64,000 bases of DNA from Xanthomonas sacchari (GCF_040529065.1 NZ_CP132343.1:4216001-4280000), one strand, 5' to 3'. Shown: positions 1 to 9,005, numbered from the stretch's first letter. Notes: generated by a model from the sequence alone, not told the origin. Made by a program: numbers and translations.

Positions 1-220
1 TGTTCCAGATGCGGTAGCTGGCCACGGCCGCGGCATCGCGCGGCGCCTCGATGGTCAGGATCTGGTCGCAACCGACGCCGAAGTGGCGGTCGGCCAGACG
101 CTTCGCCAGTGCGGCGTCCGGCGGCGGAGTGCCGTCGCGCAGGTCGAGCACCACGAAATCGTTGCCCGCGCCCTGCATCTTGCTGAAACGCAGGCGCGCG
201 GCGTGGCGGGCCTCACTCAT
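1..220 (-). CDS. dapF: Diaminopimelate epimerase (5' end only)
   Basis: Only the first ~73 residues lie in the window; the gene runs off the left edge. The visible N-terminus contains [13 protein letters not shown] and [14 protein letters not shown], the hallmark opening of DapF, which interconverts LL- and meso-diaminopimelate for lysine and peptidoglycan synthesis in the cytoplasm. The start ATG (218-220) overlaps the end of lptM by 8 bp, so the two are translationally coupled. The lptM-dapF order is shared with enterobacteria. Catalytic cysteines further along cannot be checked. Confidence 0.93.
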   Translation of the reverse strand, partial: MSEARHAARLRFSKMQGAGNDFVVLDLRDGTPPPDAALAKRLADRHFGVGCDQILTIEAPRDAAAVASYRIWN

Positions 221-464
221 TCCCATTGGTGGGCGTGGTGGTGTCGTTGGCCGGCGGGCGCTGCCCGTCCACCGGCTGCGCCTGCCCGGCGGGATCGGTG
301 GTCGCCGGCGGCGTCGCGTCCGGCGCGGGCGTGGCAGGCGCGGCTTCCACCGGCACCGGCTTCTGCGGCATCACCAGCGGGCCCTTGTTGCCGCAGCCGG
401 CCAGGGCCAGCAGCGCAGCGGCGGAGAGGACGAGACGGATCGGAGAAGAGGACGATGTGCTCAT
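213..464 (-). CDS. lptM: LptM/YifL-type small lipoprotein
   Basis: An 83-residue protein with a signal peptide and lipobox LAGC (modified Cys24), followed by GNKGPL, the short conserved signature of the LptM (YifL) family. In E. coli LptM assists assembly of the LptD/LptE lipopolysaccharide translocon in the outer membrane; that role is assumed here from family and gene order. The rest (residues 31-83) is a Pro/Ala/Thr-rich linker of low complexity. It precedes and overlaps dapF. A TATACT hexamer ends 6 nt before the ATG, suggesting leaderless transcription. Confidence 0.85.
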   Translation of the reverse strand: MSTSSSSPIRLVLSAAALLALAGCGNKGPLVMPQKPVPVEAAPATPAPDATPPATTDPAGQAQPVDGQRPPANDTTTPTNGNE

Positions 465-470
465 GCCCCG

Positions 471-476
471 AGTATA
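471..476 (-). promoter_or_regulatory. Candidate -10 element of a leaderless lptM transcript
   Basis: On the minus strand TATACT is followed by 6 nt and then the lptM ATG at 464. A transcription start 6-7 nt after the -10 would fall on the start codon. No TTGACA-like -35 is visible at normal spacing. Confidence 0.45.
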
Positions 477-525
477 GCCATACCGCCATGAACCGGCTGT
501 GCCGCGGTCGCACGCCGCGACGCGC

Positions 526-906
526 TCACGCGCGCGGCGGTTCCGGCCGCCACCACAGCCACAGCGCCACCGCGCTCATGCAGCCGATCGCCAGCACCTG
601 CACCCACAACCGATGCACGAACAGCAGCAACACCAGCGCACACGCGGCCATGGCCAGCGTCGCCATCCACTTGCCGCGCCGGCTGACCGCGCCATGTCGC
701 TCCCAGTCGCGGATGCTGCGGCGGAAGCGCGGATCGCGCAGCAGGCGCCGGCGCAGCCGCGGCGAACCACGCGCGGCGGCGTAGGCGGCGATCAGCACGA
801 ACACCGTGGTCGGCAAGCCCGGCACGAAGATGCCGACGATGCCGGTCGCCAGGCTGGCGTAGGCCAGCAGCCACCAGGCCCAGCGGAAACGGGAGTGCGT
901 GCGCAT
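526..906 (-). CDS. DUF454 (YbaN-like) inner-membrane protein
   Basis: A 126-residue membrane protein. The segment LLAYASLATGIVGIFVPGLPTT near the N-terminus, with its GxVGIFxPGLPTT motif, is diagnostic of the DUF454/YbaN family. A basic loop (RGSPRLRRRLLRDPRFRRSIRDW) follows, then a hydrophobic hairpin at about residues 83-118. Function is unknown in the family. It stands alone: lptM lies downstream on the same strand with a 61-bp gap, and a REP-filled non-coding stretch lies upstream. A TATCAT box 6 nt before the ATG suggests its own leaderless promoter. Confidence 0.85.
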   Translation of the reverse strand: MRTHSRFRWAWWLLAYASLATGIVGIFVPGLPTTVFVLIAAYAAARGSPRLRRRLLRDPRFRRSIRDWERHGAVSRRGKWMATLAMAACALVLLLFVHRLWVQVLAIGCMSAVALWLWWRPEPPRA

Positions 907-912
907 CGCGGC

Positions 913-918
913 ATGATA
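913..918 (-). promoter_or_regulatory. Candidate -10 element of a leaderless DUF454 transcript
   Basis: Minus-strand TATCAT is followed by 6 nt and the ATG at 906. No convincing -35 is present. Confidence 0.4.
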
Positions 919-973
919 AGCCTGCGCAGGTGCAGGCAGACGTCGACCCGGTACTGGCGCGACGCTGGGTGGC

Positions 974-1315
974 TGCAGGAGCGGCTTCAGCCGCGACGCG
1001 GGGCGCCATCGGGGCGTTCGATCTCGCTGCAGTCGGGACTGAAGCCCCTCCCACAGGGCGTTGCCACGCCATCAGCGCAGGTGCCGACTTTCTCGCGCAG
1101 TGGAACCAAGCAATGTGCCGCTGTAGGAGCGGCTTAAGCCGCGATGATCGAAGCCTTCGGCTATCCGATCTCCGCGCAGTCGGGACTGAAGTCCCTCCCA
1201 CAAGGCATTGCCATGCCGCCAGCGCTGCTGCACGTCATGGCACATCCGATGACCGAACCGTTGCAGGCTCGACTCCACCGTATGACTCCCTTGTGGGAGC
1301 GGCTTCAGCCGCGAC
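974..1315. repeat. Cluster of five REP-like hairpin elements in a 530-bp gene-free stretch
   Basis: The stretch 907-1436 has no supportable gene. It carries copies of a ~23-bp imperfect palindrome at 974-996, 1123-1146 and 1293-1315 (form GTAGGAGCGGCTTCAGCCGC or close variants). Two related copies at 1032-1056 and 1179-1203 are in the opposite orientation, with the core GTCGGGACTGAAG. Alternating orientation and even spacing resemble the BIME-like REP arrays and GTAG-headed elements known from Stenotrophomonas and Xanthomonas. No RAYT transposase gene is in the window. Confidence 0.8.
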
Positions 1316-1436
1316 GCGGGACGCCACAGGCCATCCGCCATCCGCCATCCGACCGAGCATGGGGATGGGCAGGCCTGACGTCAGCCGCCCCACCAGTACA
1401 TCGGCCGGCCCGCAGGCCAGCCGATGCTTGCAGCCC

Positions 1437-3566
1437 TCACTTGGCCGGCTGCTCCACGCCCAACTGGTCCAGCATGAAGGCGTAGGACTCGGCCATTTCG
1501 CGGTAGCGACGGAAGCGGCCGGACTTGCCGCCGTGGCCGGCTTCCATGTTGACGCGGAACACGATCGGCTGGTTGCCGGTGTCGTTCTCGCGCAGCTTGG
1601 CCACCCACTTGGCCGGCTCCCAGTACTGCACCTGCGAATCCCACAGGCCGGTGCCGACGTACATCGCCGGATAGGCCTGGCGGGTGACGTTGTCGTAGGG
1701 CGAGTAGCTGAGCATGTAGTCGTAGTACGCCTTCTGCTCCGGATTGCCCCACTCGTCGTACTCGTTGGTGGTCAGTGGGATGCTCGGGTCGAGCATGGTG
1801 GTGACCACGTCCACGAACGGCACCTGCGCCACCAGCACGCGGTAGTCCTTGGGCGCCATGTTCGCCACCGCGCCCATCAGCAGGCCACCGGCGCTGCCGC
1901 CGGCCGCGGAGACGCGATCCGGTGCGGCGTAGCCCTGCTGCACCAGGCCGCGGGTGACGTCGATGAAGTCGGTGAAGGTGTTCTTCTTGTGCAGCAGCTT
2001 GCCCTGGTCGTACCAATCGCGGCCCATTTCCTGGCCGCCGCGGATGTGCGCGATGGCGTAGACCACGCCGCGGTCGAGCAGGCTCACCACCGGCAGGTTG
2101 AACGCCGGATCGGTGGACATGCCGTAGCTGCCGTAGGCGTACTGGTACAGCGCGGCGCTGCCGTCCTTCTTGAAGCCTTTCTTGTAAACCAGCGACACCG
2201 GCACCTTGACCCCGTCGCGCGCGGTCACCCAGACGCGCTCGGTCTGGTACTTGCTGGCGTCGTAGCCGATCACCGGCTGCTGCTTGAGCAGCTTGCGCTC
2301 GCCGGTGCGGGTGTTGAGTTCGTAAGTGGTGGCCGGGGTGGTCAGCGAGGTGTAGCTGTAGCGCAGCCACGGCGTGTCCGGCTCGGCATTGATCGACAGG
2401 CCCATCGAATACGCCGGCTCGTCGGCCTTGACGTACTCCTCCTTGCCGTCGGCGAAGTGCAGGCGGATCCGCTCCAGGCCGTCGGAACGCTCGGCGATGG
2501 CGGTGAAGCCGTCGAACAGCTCGAAGCCGTCGATGAACACCTTCTCGTCGTAGGGCAGCCAGCTCTGCCACTGGCTGCGCGACGTGGCGCCGTCGGGCGC
2601 GGTCATCAGCGCGTAGTTCTTGGCCTTCCAGTTGGTGCGGATCACCCAGCGGCCGTCGAAGTGGTCGGCGTGGTACTCGACGTCGCGCTCGCGCGGCGCC
2701 AGCACGGTGAAGCGCTGCGGATCGGCGGCCGGCGCATAGCGCTGCTCGGAGGACACGGTGCTTTCGACGCCGATGACGATGTACTTGTCGTCGCGGGTAC
2801 GGCCCACGCCCATGTAGAAGCTGTCGTCCTTCTCCTCGTACACCAGTGCGTCCTGCGCGGCGGGCGTGCCAAGCACGTGCTTCTTGACCCGCACGGTCAG
2901 CAGCGTCTCCGGGTCGTTCTCGACGTAGAACAGGGTCTTGTTGTCGTCGGCCCAGACCACGTCCGGCGACACGCCGGGAATGCGGTCGGCATAGACCTCG
3001 CCGGTGTCCAGGTTCTTGAAGCGCACCACGTACTGGCGGCGGCCCACGTCGTCCTCGGTCCAGGCCAGGATGCGGTTGTCCTGGCTGACCGCCGCGTCGC
3101 CGACGCTGAAGTAGCCCTTGCCGGCGGCCATGGCGTTGACGTCGAGCAGGATCTCCTCCGGCGCCTCCATGCTGCCCTTGCGGCGCGCCTGGATCGGGTA
3201 GTCCTTGCCGCTCTCGTAGCGGGTGTAGTACCAGTAGCCGCGCTCGCGGTACGGCACGCTGCTGTCGTCCTGCTTGATGCGGCCGACGATCTCCTGGTAC
3301 AGCCGGTCTTCGAGCGGCTGCAGCGGCTTCAGCACCTGATCCGCGTAGGCGTTCTCGGCATTGAGATAGGCCAGCATCTGCGGGTTCTTGCGCGTGTCGT
3401 CGCGCAGCCAGTAGTAGGCGTCCTGGCGAACGGCGCCGAACGGCGCCTTGACCGCGTGCGGCTGCTTGGCCGGATGCGGCGGGGTGGCCGCGGCGGCGGA
3501 GGCGGAGGAAGCGAAGGAGGCGGTCATGAGCAGGACAAGGCTCGCTAGCAAGGGGCGGTGGGGCAT
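1437..3566 (-). CDS. Exported oligopeptidase B-like S9A serine peptidase
   Basis: A 709-residue S9A peptidase. It has a cleavable signal peptide (about residues 1-24, ending ASSASA), a beta-propeller domain (about 60-430) and a C-terminal alpha/beta hydrolase domain. The catalytic triad is visible: Ser558 in GGSAGG, Asp643 in GLWDSQ and His678 in AGHGG. The YWLRDDTR and YYTRYESGKDYP motifs fit oligopeptidase B, which cleaves short peptides after basic residues. Unlike the cytoplasmic E. coli PtrB, this one should be periplasmic. A GGAG ribosome-binding site lies 9 nt before the ATG. It diverges from the aminotransferase at 3786. Confidence 0.9.
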   Translation of the reverse strand: MPHRPLLASLVLLMTASFASSASAAAATPPHPAKQPHAVKAPFGAVRQDAYYWLRDDTRKNPQMLAYLNAENAYADQVLKPLQPLEDRLYQEIVGRIKQDDSSVPYRERGYWYYTRYESGKDYPIQARRKGSMEAPEEILLDVNAMAAGKGYFSVGDAAVSQDNRILAWTEDDVGRRQYVVRFKNLDTGEVYADRIPGVSPDVVWADDNKTLFYVENDPETLLTVRVKKHVLGTPAAQDALVYEEKDDSFYMGVGRTRDDKYIVIGVESTVSSEQRYAPAADPQRFTVLAPRERDVEYHADHFDGRWVIRTNWKAKNYALMTAPDGATSRSQWQSWLPYDEKVFIDGFELFDGFTAIAERSDGLERIRLHFADGKEEYVKADEPAYSMGLSINAEPDTPWLRYSYTSLTTPATTYELNTRTGERKLLKQQPVIGYDASKYQTERVWVTARDGVKVPVSLVYKKGFKKDGSAALYQYAYGSYGMSTDPAFNLPVVSLLDRGVVYAIAHIRGGQEMGRDWYDQGKLLHKKNTFTDFIDVTRGLVQQGYAAPDRVSAAGGSAGGLLMGAVANMAPKDYRVLVAQVPFVDVVTTMLDPSIPLTTNEYDEWGNPEQKAYYDYMLSYSPYDNVTRQAYPAMYVGTGLWDSQVQYWEPAKWVAKLRENDTGNQPIVFRVNMEAGHGGKSGRFRRYREMAESYAFMLDQLGVEQPAK

Positions 3567-3772
3567 CTAATGGGGCTCCGGCGGCGGTAACGCAACGGGA
3601 CGCGCTACCCGCGCGGGCAGCGGCAGCGGGCGGACGCCGCGCAGTGCCGGCCGAGTCTCCCTGCAACGCTGCGCCGTGGCAAGCGTGCCGAGCGGCATGG
3701 GTGCGATGCGGCACGGCGCCGCCGTTTCGCAACCCGCCCGACATCGCTAACACGCACGAAAGCACGCTCCTC

Positions 3773-3778
3773 TATCAT
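3773..3778 (+). promoter_or_regulatory. Candidate -10 element of a leaderless aminotransferase transcript
   Basis: TATCAT is followed by 7 nt and then the ATG at 3786. There is no Shine-Dalgarno sequence and no clear -35. Confidence 0.4.
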
Positions 3779-3785
3779 CGGCGGC

Positions 3786-4997
3786 ATGGCTTCCCTTCCC
3801 GGCGACACCCTCAGCGCCTCGCCCGCCGCGTCCGGCTACAGCCAGCGCAGCCGCGAGATCGAACCCTTCCATGTGATGGCCTTGCTGGCCCGCGCCAACG
3901 AACTGGAACACGCCGGCCACGACGTGATCCACCTGGAAATCGGCGAGCCGGACTTCACCACCGCCGCGCCGATCGTCGCCGCCGGCCAGGCCGCGCTGGC
4001 TGCCGGCCATACCCGCTACACCGCTGCGCGCGGCCTGCCGGCCCTGCGCCAGGCGCTGGCGGACTTCTACCGGCAGCGCCACGACGTCGACCTGGACCCG
4101 GCGCGCATCCTGATCACCCCCGGCGGCTCCGGCGCGCTGCTGCTGGCCAGCGCGCTGCTGGTCGATCCCGGCCGCCACTGGCTGATGGCCGACCCCGGCT
4201 ACCCGTGCAATCGCCATTTCCTGCGCCTGGTCGAAGGCGCCGCGCAGCTGGTGCCGGTCGGCCCGGACAGCCGCTACCAGTTGACCCCGGAGCTGCTGCA
4301 GCGGCACTGGAACGCCGACAGCGTCGGCGCGCTGGTGGCCTCGCCGGCCAACCCCACCGGCACCGTGCTGTCGCGCGCCGAACTGGCCGCACTGTCGCAG
4401 ACGCTGCACGCCCGCGGCGGGCACCTGGTGGTGGACGAGATCTACCATGGCCTGAGCTACGGCATCGACGCACCCAGCGTGCTGGAGGTCGACGACGACG
4501 CCTACGTGCTCAACAGTTTTTCCAAGTACTTCGGCATGACCGGCTGGCGCCTGGGCTGGCTGGTGGCGCCGCGCGCGGCAGTGCCGTCGCTGGAGAAGCT
4601 GGCGCAGAACCTGTACATCAGCGCGCCCAGCATCGCCCAGCACGCGGCGCTGGCCTGCTTCCTGCCGGAAACACTGCAGATCCTGGAAGCGCGCCGCGCC
4701 GAGTTCGCCCAGCGCCGCGACTACCTGCTACCGGCGCTGCGTGCGCTCGGCTTCCGCATCGACGTCGAACCGGAGGGCGCGTTCTACCTGTACGCCGACG
4801 TGTCGGATTTCACCGACGACGCGCAGGCCTTCTGCGCGCACTTCCTGGAGACCGAGCACGTCGCGTTCACCCCAGGTGTGGATTTCGGCCGCCACCGCGC
4901 TCGCCAGCACGTGCGCATCGCCTACACCCAGAGCCTGCCGCGGCTGCAGGAAGCGGTGGCGCGGATCGCGCGCGGGCTGGAGCGCTGGGCGCGCTGA
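3786..4997 (+). CDS. Class I/II PLP-dependent aminotransferase
   Basis: A 403-residue cytoplasmic fold-type I aminotransferase. Visible landmarks are the N-terminal IGEPDF, SPANPTGT (about 186-193), VVDEIYHGLSY and the PLP lysine Lys247 in SFSKYFGMTGWRLGW; a late Arg in HVRIAYTQS should bind the substrate carboxylate. The exact substrate is not fixed by the sequence: aspartate, aromatic or branched-chain amino acids are all possible in this family. The downstream GNAT gene begins 26 bp after its stop and may be cotranscribed. Confidence 0.9.
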   Translation: MASLPGDTLSASPAASGYSQRSREIEPFHVMALLARANELEHAGHDVIHLEIGEPDFTTAAPIVAAGQAALAAGHTRYTAARGLPALRQALADFYRQRHDVDLDPARILITPGGSGALLLASALLVDPGRHWLMADPGYPCNRHFLRLVEGAAQLVPVGPDSRYQLTPELLQRHWNADSVGALVASPANPTGTVLSRAELAALSQTLHARGGHLVVDEIYHGLSYGIDAPSVLEVDDDAYVLNSFSKYFGMTGWRLGWLVAPRAAVPSLEKLAQNLYISAPSIAQHAALACFLPETLQILEARRAEFAQRRDYLLPALRALGFRIDVEPEGAFYLYADVSDFTDDAQAFCAHFLETEHVAFTPGVDFGRHRARQHVRIAYTQSLPRLQEAVARIARGLERWAR

Positions 4998-5023
4998 GGC
5001 GACCAGCGGCGGGGGAAACGCGA

Positions 5024-5517
5024 GTGAAGCCAGCCTTGCTCATCTGTCGCGAAGCCATCGAATCCGATCTGGCTGCCATCTGCGCGCTCGGCGAGGAAGT
5101 GAACGCTGTCCACCATGACGCGTTTCCCCACATCTTCGCCGGCCCGGGTGATGCGGACCGCGACGTGGCGCACTGGAAGCGCAGCATCGGCCAGGACAAT
5201 GCCACCACCATCGTCGCCGAAGCGCAGGGCGTCCTCGTCGGTTTCGTCACGGTCGGCATGGTGTCGGAATCGCATCACTGCTGCAGCCCATGCGCTTCGG
5301 CCGGGTGGGCAGCGTGGGCATCACCCAACGCCATCGCGGCCAGGGGATCGGCCCGGCGCTGATGCAGCGTGCGCACGCGTGGGTGGCGCTGCGCGGCGGT
5401 GTCGAAATGCGCCTGAATGTCTGGGCCTTCAACACCCACGCACTGCACGTTTACGAAGAACTGGGTTATGAAGTCCGTTCGCTGACCCTGGTCAAGTCGT
5501 TGGCCGACGGGGCCTGA
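5024..5517 (+). pseudogene. GNAT N-acetyltransferase, frameshifted
   Basis: Two adjacent reading frames together make one complete GNAT-fold protein. The first, from GTG 5024 (preceded by GGGGGA), encodes KPALLICREAIESDLAAIC through VGFVTVGMVSESH. The second, from about 5281, continues LLQPMRFGRVGSVGI and RGQGIGPALM, the acetyl-CoA binding motif, and ends NTHALHVYEELGYEV. The junction near 5275-5282 is consistent with a single-base deletion. The rest of the protein is intact and well conserved, so this is either a recent inactivating mutation or a sequencing error. The substrate is unknown. Confidence 0.75.
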
Positions 5518-5679
5518 GCACCCGCTGCGGCGACGGCCTGAGATCACGTTGAGAACGCGGACAATGCCGGCGCGATCGTGACGCAACGCGATGCATTGCG
5601 CGCAGGCTCGACCGCTCATTGGATGGCGCGCCAGGCCAGGAGATGGTCCGCGCCCCAGCCGGGACGCGGACCGCACCAC

Positions 5680-7785
5680 TCACTTGGACAACCGCTCCCA
5701 CAGGAAGCTGTACGCCAGCGCCTGCATGTGCGCAGCTTGCGCATTGTTGGCTGCACCGCCATGACCGCCTTCGATGTTCTCGTAGTAGGTCACGTCCTTG
5801 CCGGCGTCGATCATCTTCGCCGCCATCTTCCGCGCATGGCCCGGATGCACGCGGTCGTCGCGGGTGGAGGTCAGGAAGATCACCGGCGGATAGGTCTTCT
5901 TCGGGTCGAACAGGTGGTACGGCGAGAAGGTCTGGATGAACTTCCAGTCGTCGGTGTCCGGGTTGCCGTACTCGGCCATCCACGAGGCGCCGGCCAGCAG
6001 GTGGCTGTAGCGCTTCATGTCCAGCAGAGGCACCTGCACCACCACCGCGCCGAACAGCTGCGGGTACTGCATCAGCATGTTGCCGGCCATCAGCCCGCCG
6101 TTGCTGCCGCCCTGCACGCCCAGGTGCTTGGCCGAGGTGATCTTGCGCGCGACCAGGTCCTGCGCCACCGCCGCCATGTCCTCGTAGGCCTTGTGCCGGT
6201 TCTGCTTCAGCGCCGCCTGGTGCCAGCGCGGGCCGTACTCGCCGCCGCCGCGGATGTTGGCCAGCGCGTACACGCCGCCCTGGTCGAGCCAGGCGCGGCC
6301 CAGGCTGCCGGAGTAGAACGGGGTCATCGAGATCTCGAAGCCGCCGTAGGCGTACAGCAGGGTCGGCGCGCTGCCGTCGGCCTTGAGCTGCTTGGGCCGG
6401 ACCAGGAAGTACGGCACCTTGGTGCCATCCTTGGACACGGCGAAGTGCTGCTCGATCTCGTCCTTGGACGCGTCGAAGAAGCTCGGCATCGCCTTCAGCG
6501 TCTCGATGCTCTTCGGCCCGCGCTGCACGTCGGCCAGCATCAGCGTGGTCGGGGTCAGGAAGTCGGTGGAGGTCAGCCACACCTGGTCGTTCTCGTCGGC
6601 ATCGACGGCATCGACGCTGGTGCTGCCGAAGGCCAGGTCGCCGACCGGGAACGCCGTGCGCGCCCACTCGCCTTCGCCCGGGGTCAGTACCCACAGCCGG
6701 CTCTTGACGTCGTCGAGCACGTTCAGCACCAGCCGCGACTTGGTCCAGGCGAAGGACGCCAGCGAGGCGGTCTCGGTCGGCGTGAACAGCACCTGGAAGT
6801 CGCGCTTGCCGGCCATGAAGTCGTCGAACCTGGTCGCCAGCAGCGCACCGGCCGGGTAGGTCGTGCCGCCCACCGTCCACGGATCGCGCAGTTCCAGGGT
6901 CAGCCACTGGCGGTGCACGCCCTTGTTGGCCGAATTGGGCACGTCGATCTTGGTCAGGCGGCCATCGGCGCCGCGCAGGTACATCTCGTCGTTGTAGAAG
7001 GCCAGCGTGCGGCTGACGAAATCGCGCTCGTAGCCGGGCGTGTCGTCGTGCATCGCGGCGATGTACATGTCGTCCGGCTTGCCCTCGTAGACCAGCGTGG
7101 CGCTGCTCATCGGGGTGCCGCGCTTCCACTGCTTGACGATGCGCGGGTAGCCGGAGCTGGTCAGCGAGCCGGGGCCGAAGTCGGTGTACAGGTAGACGGT
7201 GTCGGCATCGATCCAGCTCAGCCCGCCCTTGGCCTCGGGACGGAAGAAGCCGTCCTTGATCCACTGCTTGCTGCCCAGGTCGAACTCGCGGGTCACGTCG
7301 GCGTCGGCGCCGCCGCGCGACAACGCGATCAGGCAGCGCGTGTAGTCCGGGCGCAGGCAGTTGGCGCCGTGCCACACCCAGTTCTCGCCCTCGGCCTTGT
7401 TCAGCGCGTCCAGGTCCAGCACCGTCTCCCACTTCGGCTCGGGCTTGCGGTATTCCTCGAGCGTGGTGCGACGCCACAGGCCGCGCTCGTGCGCACGGTC
7501 CTTCCACAGGTTGTAGTAGTACGGGCCGATCTTCTGCACGGCCGGGATCTTGGCGTCAGAATCCAGCACCTCGCGGATGCCGGTCTCGCGGGCCTTGAAC
7601 GCCGGGGTCTCGGTCAGCCGCGCCTCGGTCTTGGCGTTCTGCGCCTTGACCCAGTCCAGCGCCTTGGTGCCGGTGACGTCTTCGAGCCAGGCATAGGGAT
7701 CTTGGGGCATCGCGGTTTCCTTGGCCGCGGCGGTGCCGGCGGTGAGCAGGCCGGCGAGCAGGCAGGCATGTGCGAGTGGGGACAT
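5680..7785 (-). CDS. Exported prolyl oligopeptidase-family S9A peptidase
   Basis: A 701-residue S9A peptidase of prolyl endopeptidase type. The chosen start gives the signal peptide MSPLAHACLLAGLLTAGTAA; an in-frame ATG 13 codons upstream (7824) would add a non-signal extension. The mature N-terminus PYAWLEDV is typical. The propeller is followed by the hydrolase domain with Ser561 in GGSNGG, Asp in STRDDRVHP and His675 in EGGHGG. Family members cleave after proline in short peptides; here the likely site is the periplasm. It is the second exported S9A enzyme within 4.5 kb of the first, only distantly similar in sequence. Confidence 0.9.
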   Translation of the reverse strand: MSPLAHACLLAGLLTAGTAAAKETAMPQDPYAWLEDVTGTKALDWVKAQNAKTEARLTETPAFKARETGIREVLDSDAKIPAVQKIGPYYYNLWKDRAHERGLWRRTTLEEYRKPEPKWETVLDLDALNKAEGENWVWHGANCLRPDYTRCLIALSRGGADADVTREFDLGSKQWIKDGFFRPEAKGGLSWIDADTVYLYTDFGPGSLTSSGYPRIVKQWKRGTPMSSATLVYEGKPDDMYIAAMHDDTPGYERDFVSRTLAFYNDEMYLRGADGRLTKIDVPNSANKGVHRQWLTLELRDPWTVGGTTYPAGALLATRFDDFMAGKRDFQVLFTPTETASLASFAWTKSRLVLNVLDDVKSRLWVLTPGEGEWARTAFPVGDLAFGSTSVDAVDADENDQVWLTSTDFLTPTTLMLADVQRGPKSIETLKAMPSFFDASKDEIEQHFAVSKDGTKVPYFLVRPKQLKADGSAPTLLYAYGGFEISMTPFYSGSLGRAWLDQGGVYALANIRGGGEYGPRWHQAALKQNRHKAYEDMAAVAQDLVARKITSAKHLGVQGGSNGGLMAGNMLMQYPQLFGAVVVQVPLLDMKRYSHLLAGASWMAEYGNPDTDDWKFIQTFSPYHLFDPKKTYPPVIFLTSTRDDRVHPGHARKMAAKMIDAGKDVTYYENIEGGHGGAANNAQAAHMQALAYSFLWERLSK

Positions 7786-7854
7786 TGGTTCGGATCCGGG
7801 AAGGACAGCGCCGCACCCTAGCATGCGGTCCTCGCCACCCTCCCCTGCCGAAGG

Positions 7855-8154
7855 TCAGGCAGGACGCGCCGCGCGCGCCGCCGGCCCACGCCGCCGCGCC
7901 TGCGCCCGCGGCCGGGCCCGCCACTGCCCCCACAGGCGGCGCAGCGGCGGCAACGGAAACCGGTGCAGGGCCCACCAGGCGCTCAGCGGCATGCCCAGCA
8001 GCCACAGCGGCCGCCAGCCCAGCCATTCGCTGTGGCCGCGCGCAGCCGGCCACACCAGAACCAGGGCCAGCCCGGCCAGGATCGCCTGGCGCAGCAGGCG
8101 ACGCAGGCCGGGGTGCGGGACGTGGCGGCGCGGGGAGGACGGAACGATCGGCAT
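7855..8154 (-). CDS. Small membrane protein, unknown function
   Basis: A 99-residue protein I do not recognise. The N-terminus is basic (MPIVPSSPRRHVPH). Two hydrophobic segments follow at about residues 24-39 and 47-64, and a very Arg/Ala-rich tail (RARPRAQARRRGPAARAARPA) completes it. It could be a two-helix inner-membrane protein with a cytoplasmic basic tail. It lies between the peptidase and lipocalin genes. The high GC makes chance reading frames common, so confidence is moderate. Confidence 0.5.
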   Translation of the reverse strand: MPIVPSSPRRHVPHPGLRRLLRQAILAGLALVLVWPAARGHSEWLGWRPLWLLGMPLSAWWALHRFPLPPLRRLWGQWRARPRAQARRRGPAARAARPA

Positions 8155-8279
8155 GACGGCAGCTCCTGGAAGTCGAGGCGCGCAGGGTGCCGCCGGGACA
8201 TCTCAGGGGCTGCGACGCATCATTGACATGGCGCACGCGCATACTTCACCGGCGTTCGCCCTTCGCCCCGGAATCTCCT

Positions 8280-8867
8280 ATGCGCCTGCTTTCCCTGTTC
8301 GCTTCCGTGCTGCTGCTGGGCATGGCCGTCCCATTGCCGACGGCCCGCGCCAAGGCGCCGGATCCGGAACAGGAGCCGGCGCAGCCGCCGATCGACCTGC
8401 AGCGCTTCATGGGCCGCTGGTATGTGATCGCCCACATCCCCTACTTTGCCGAGCGCGGCCACGTCGCCAGCAGCGACGAGTACACCCTCAAGGACGACGG
8501 CAAGATCGCGGTGCGCTACGAGTACCGCAACGGCTTCGACGAGCCGGTCAAGGAGCTCAACTCGCGCGCCACGGTCAAGGAAGGCACCGGCAACCGCCGC
8601 TGGACCACCTGGTTCTTCAGGATGGTGCCCACCAAGTACCGCATCCTGGAAGTGGCGCCGGACTATTCCTGGGCGCTGATCGACTACCCCGGCCGCGACC
8701 TGGCCTGGGTGTTCGCACGCTCGCCGGACATGAGCCACAAGCAGTACCGCGAACTGGTCGACAAGCTGGACCACCAGTACGGGGTCAACATCGACAAGCT
8801 CAAGCGCGTGGCGCAGCGCCGCGACCAGGTCGGCAAACTCGGCTTCGAAGTGCCGAACAAGCCCTGA
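8280..8867 (+). CDS. Bacterial lipocalin (Blc family)
   Basis: A 195-residue lipocalin. The signal peptide is about residues 1-24. The lipocalin signature FMGRWYVIAHIPYFAERG (residues ~42-59) and the closing motif DLAWVFARSPDMSHKQY are clear. Unlike E. coli Blc, no lipobox cysteine follows the signal, so this copy appears to be a soluble periplasmic or secreted form. Lipocalins bind fatty acids or lysophospholipids; Blc is linked to membrane maintenance under stress. The start was chosen because upstream in-frame codons lack signal-peptide character. A conspicuous TTGACA (8223-8228) lies upstream but lacks a properly spaced -10. Confidence 0.88.
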   Translation: MRLLSLFASVLLLGMAVPLPTARAKAPDPEQEPAQPPIDLQRFMGRWYVIAHIPYFAERGHVASSDEYTLKDDGKIAVRYEYRNGFDEPVKELNSRATVKEGTGNRRWTTWFFRMVPTKYRILEVAPDYSWALIDYPGRDLAWVFARSPDMSHKQYRELVDKLDHQYGVNIDKLKRVAQRRDQVGKLGFEVPNKP

Positions 8868-8990
8868 GGCAGCCGCCAGAGTCGGGCAACGCGCCGCACG
8901 CACGCAACCGCGCCGCGCCGACGCACTCCGGCACGCCCGAGCCCGCCGCGCCATCGCACCGGCGTGGCCTGCACCGTCACCATGATCATC

Positions 8991-9005
8991 CTTCGCTCAG
9001 CGAAG
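8991..9005. promoter_or_regulatory. 15-bp perfect palindrome upstream of the HxlR regulator
   Basis: CTTCGCT-C-AGCGAAG has 7-bp perfect arms. It lies 56 bp before the chosen HxlR start and just upstream of a TATGAT (9022-9027). It could be the autoregulatory operator of the HxlR-type protein, since HxlR dimers bind short dyads, or an incidental hairpin. Confidence 0.35.

Noticed and set aside
930-3548. 872-codon plus-strand frame through the REP cluster and the oligopeptidase
   Set aside because: It translates repeated REP sequence and the antisense of a real peptidase; no domain is present.
5578-7821. 747-codon plus-strand open frame opposite the prolyl oligopeptidase
   Set aside because: It is the antisense shadow of a gene with an intact catalytic triad; high GC removes stop codons on the opposite strand, and its translation is low-complexity Ala/Arg/Gly/His.
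8223-8245. TTGACA followed by CATACT as the lipocalin promoter
   Set aside because: The spacing is only 11 bp, too short for a sigma-70 promoter, so I did not annotate it.
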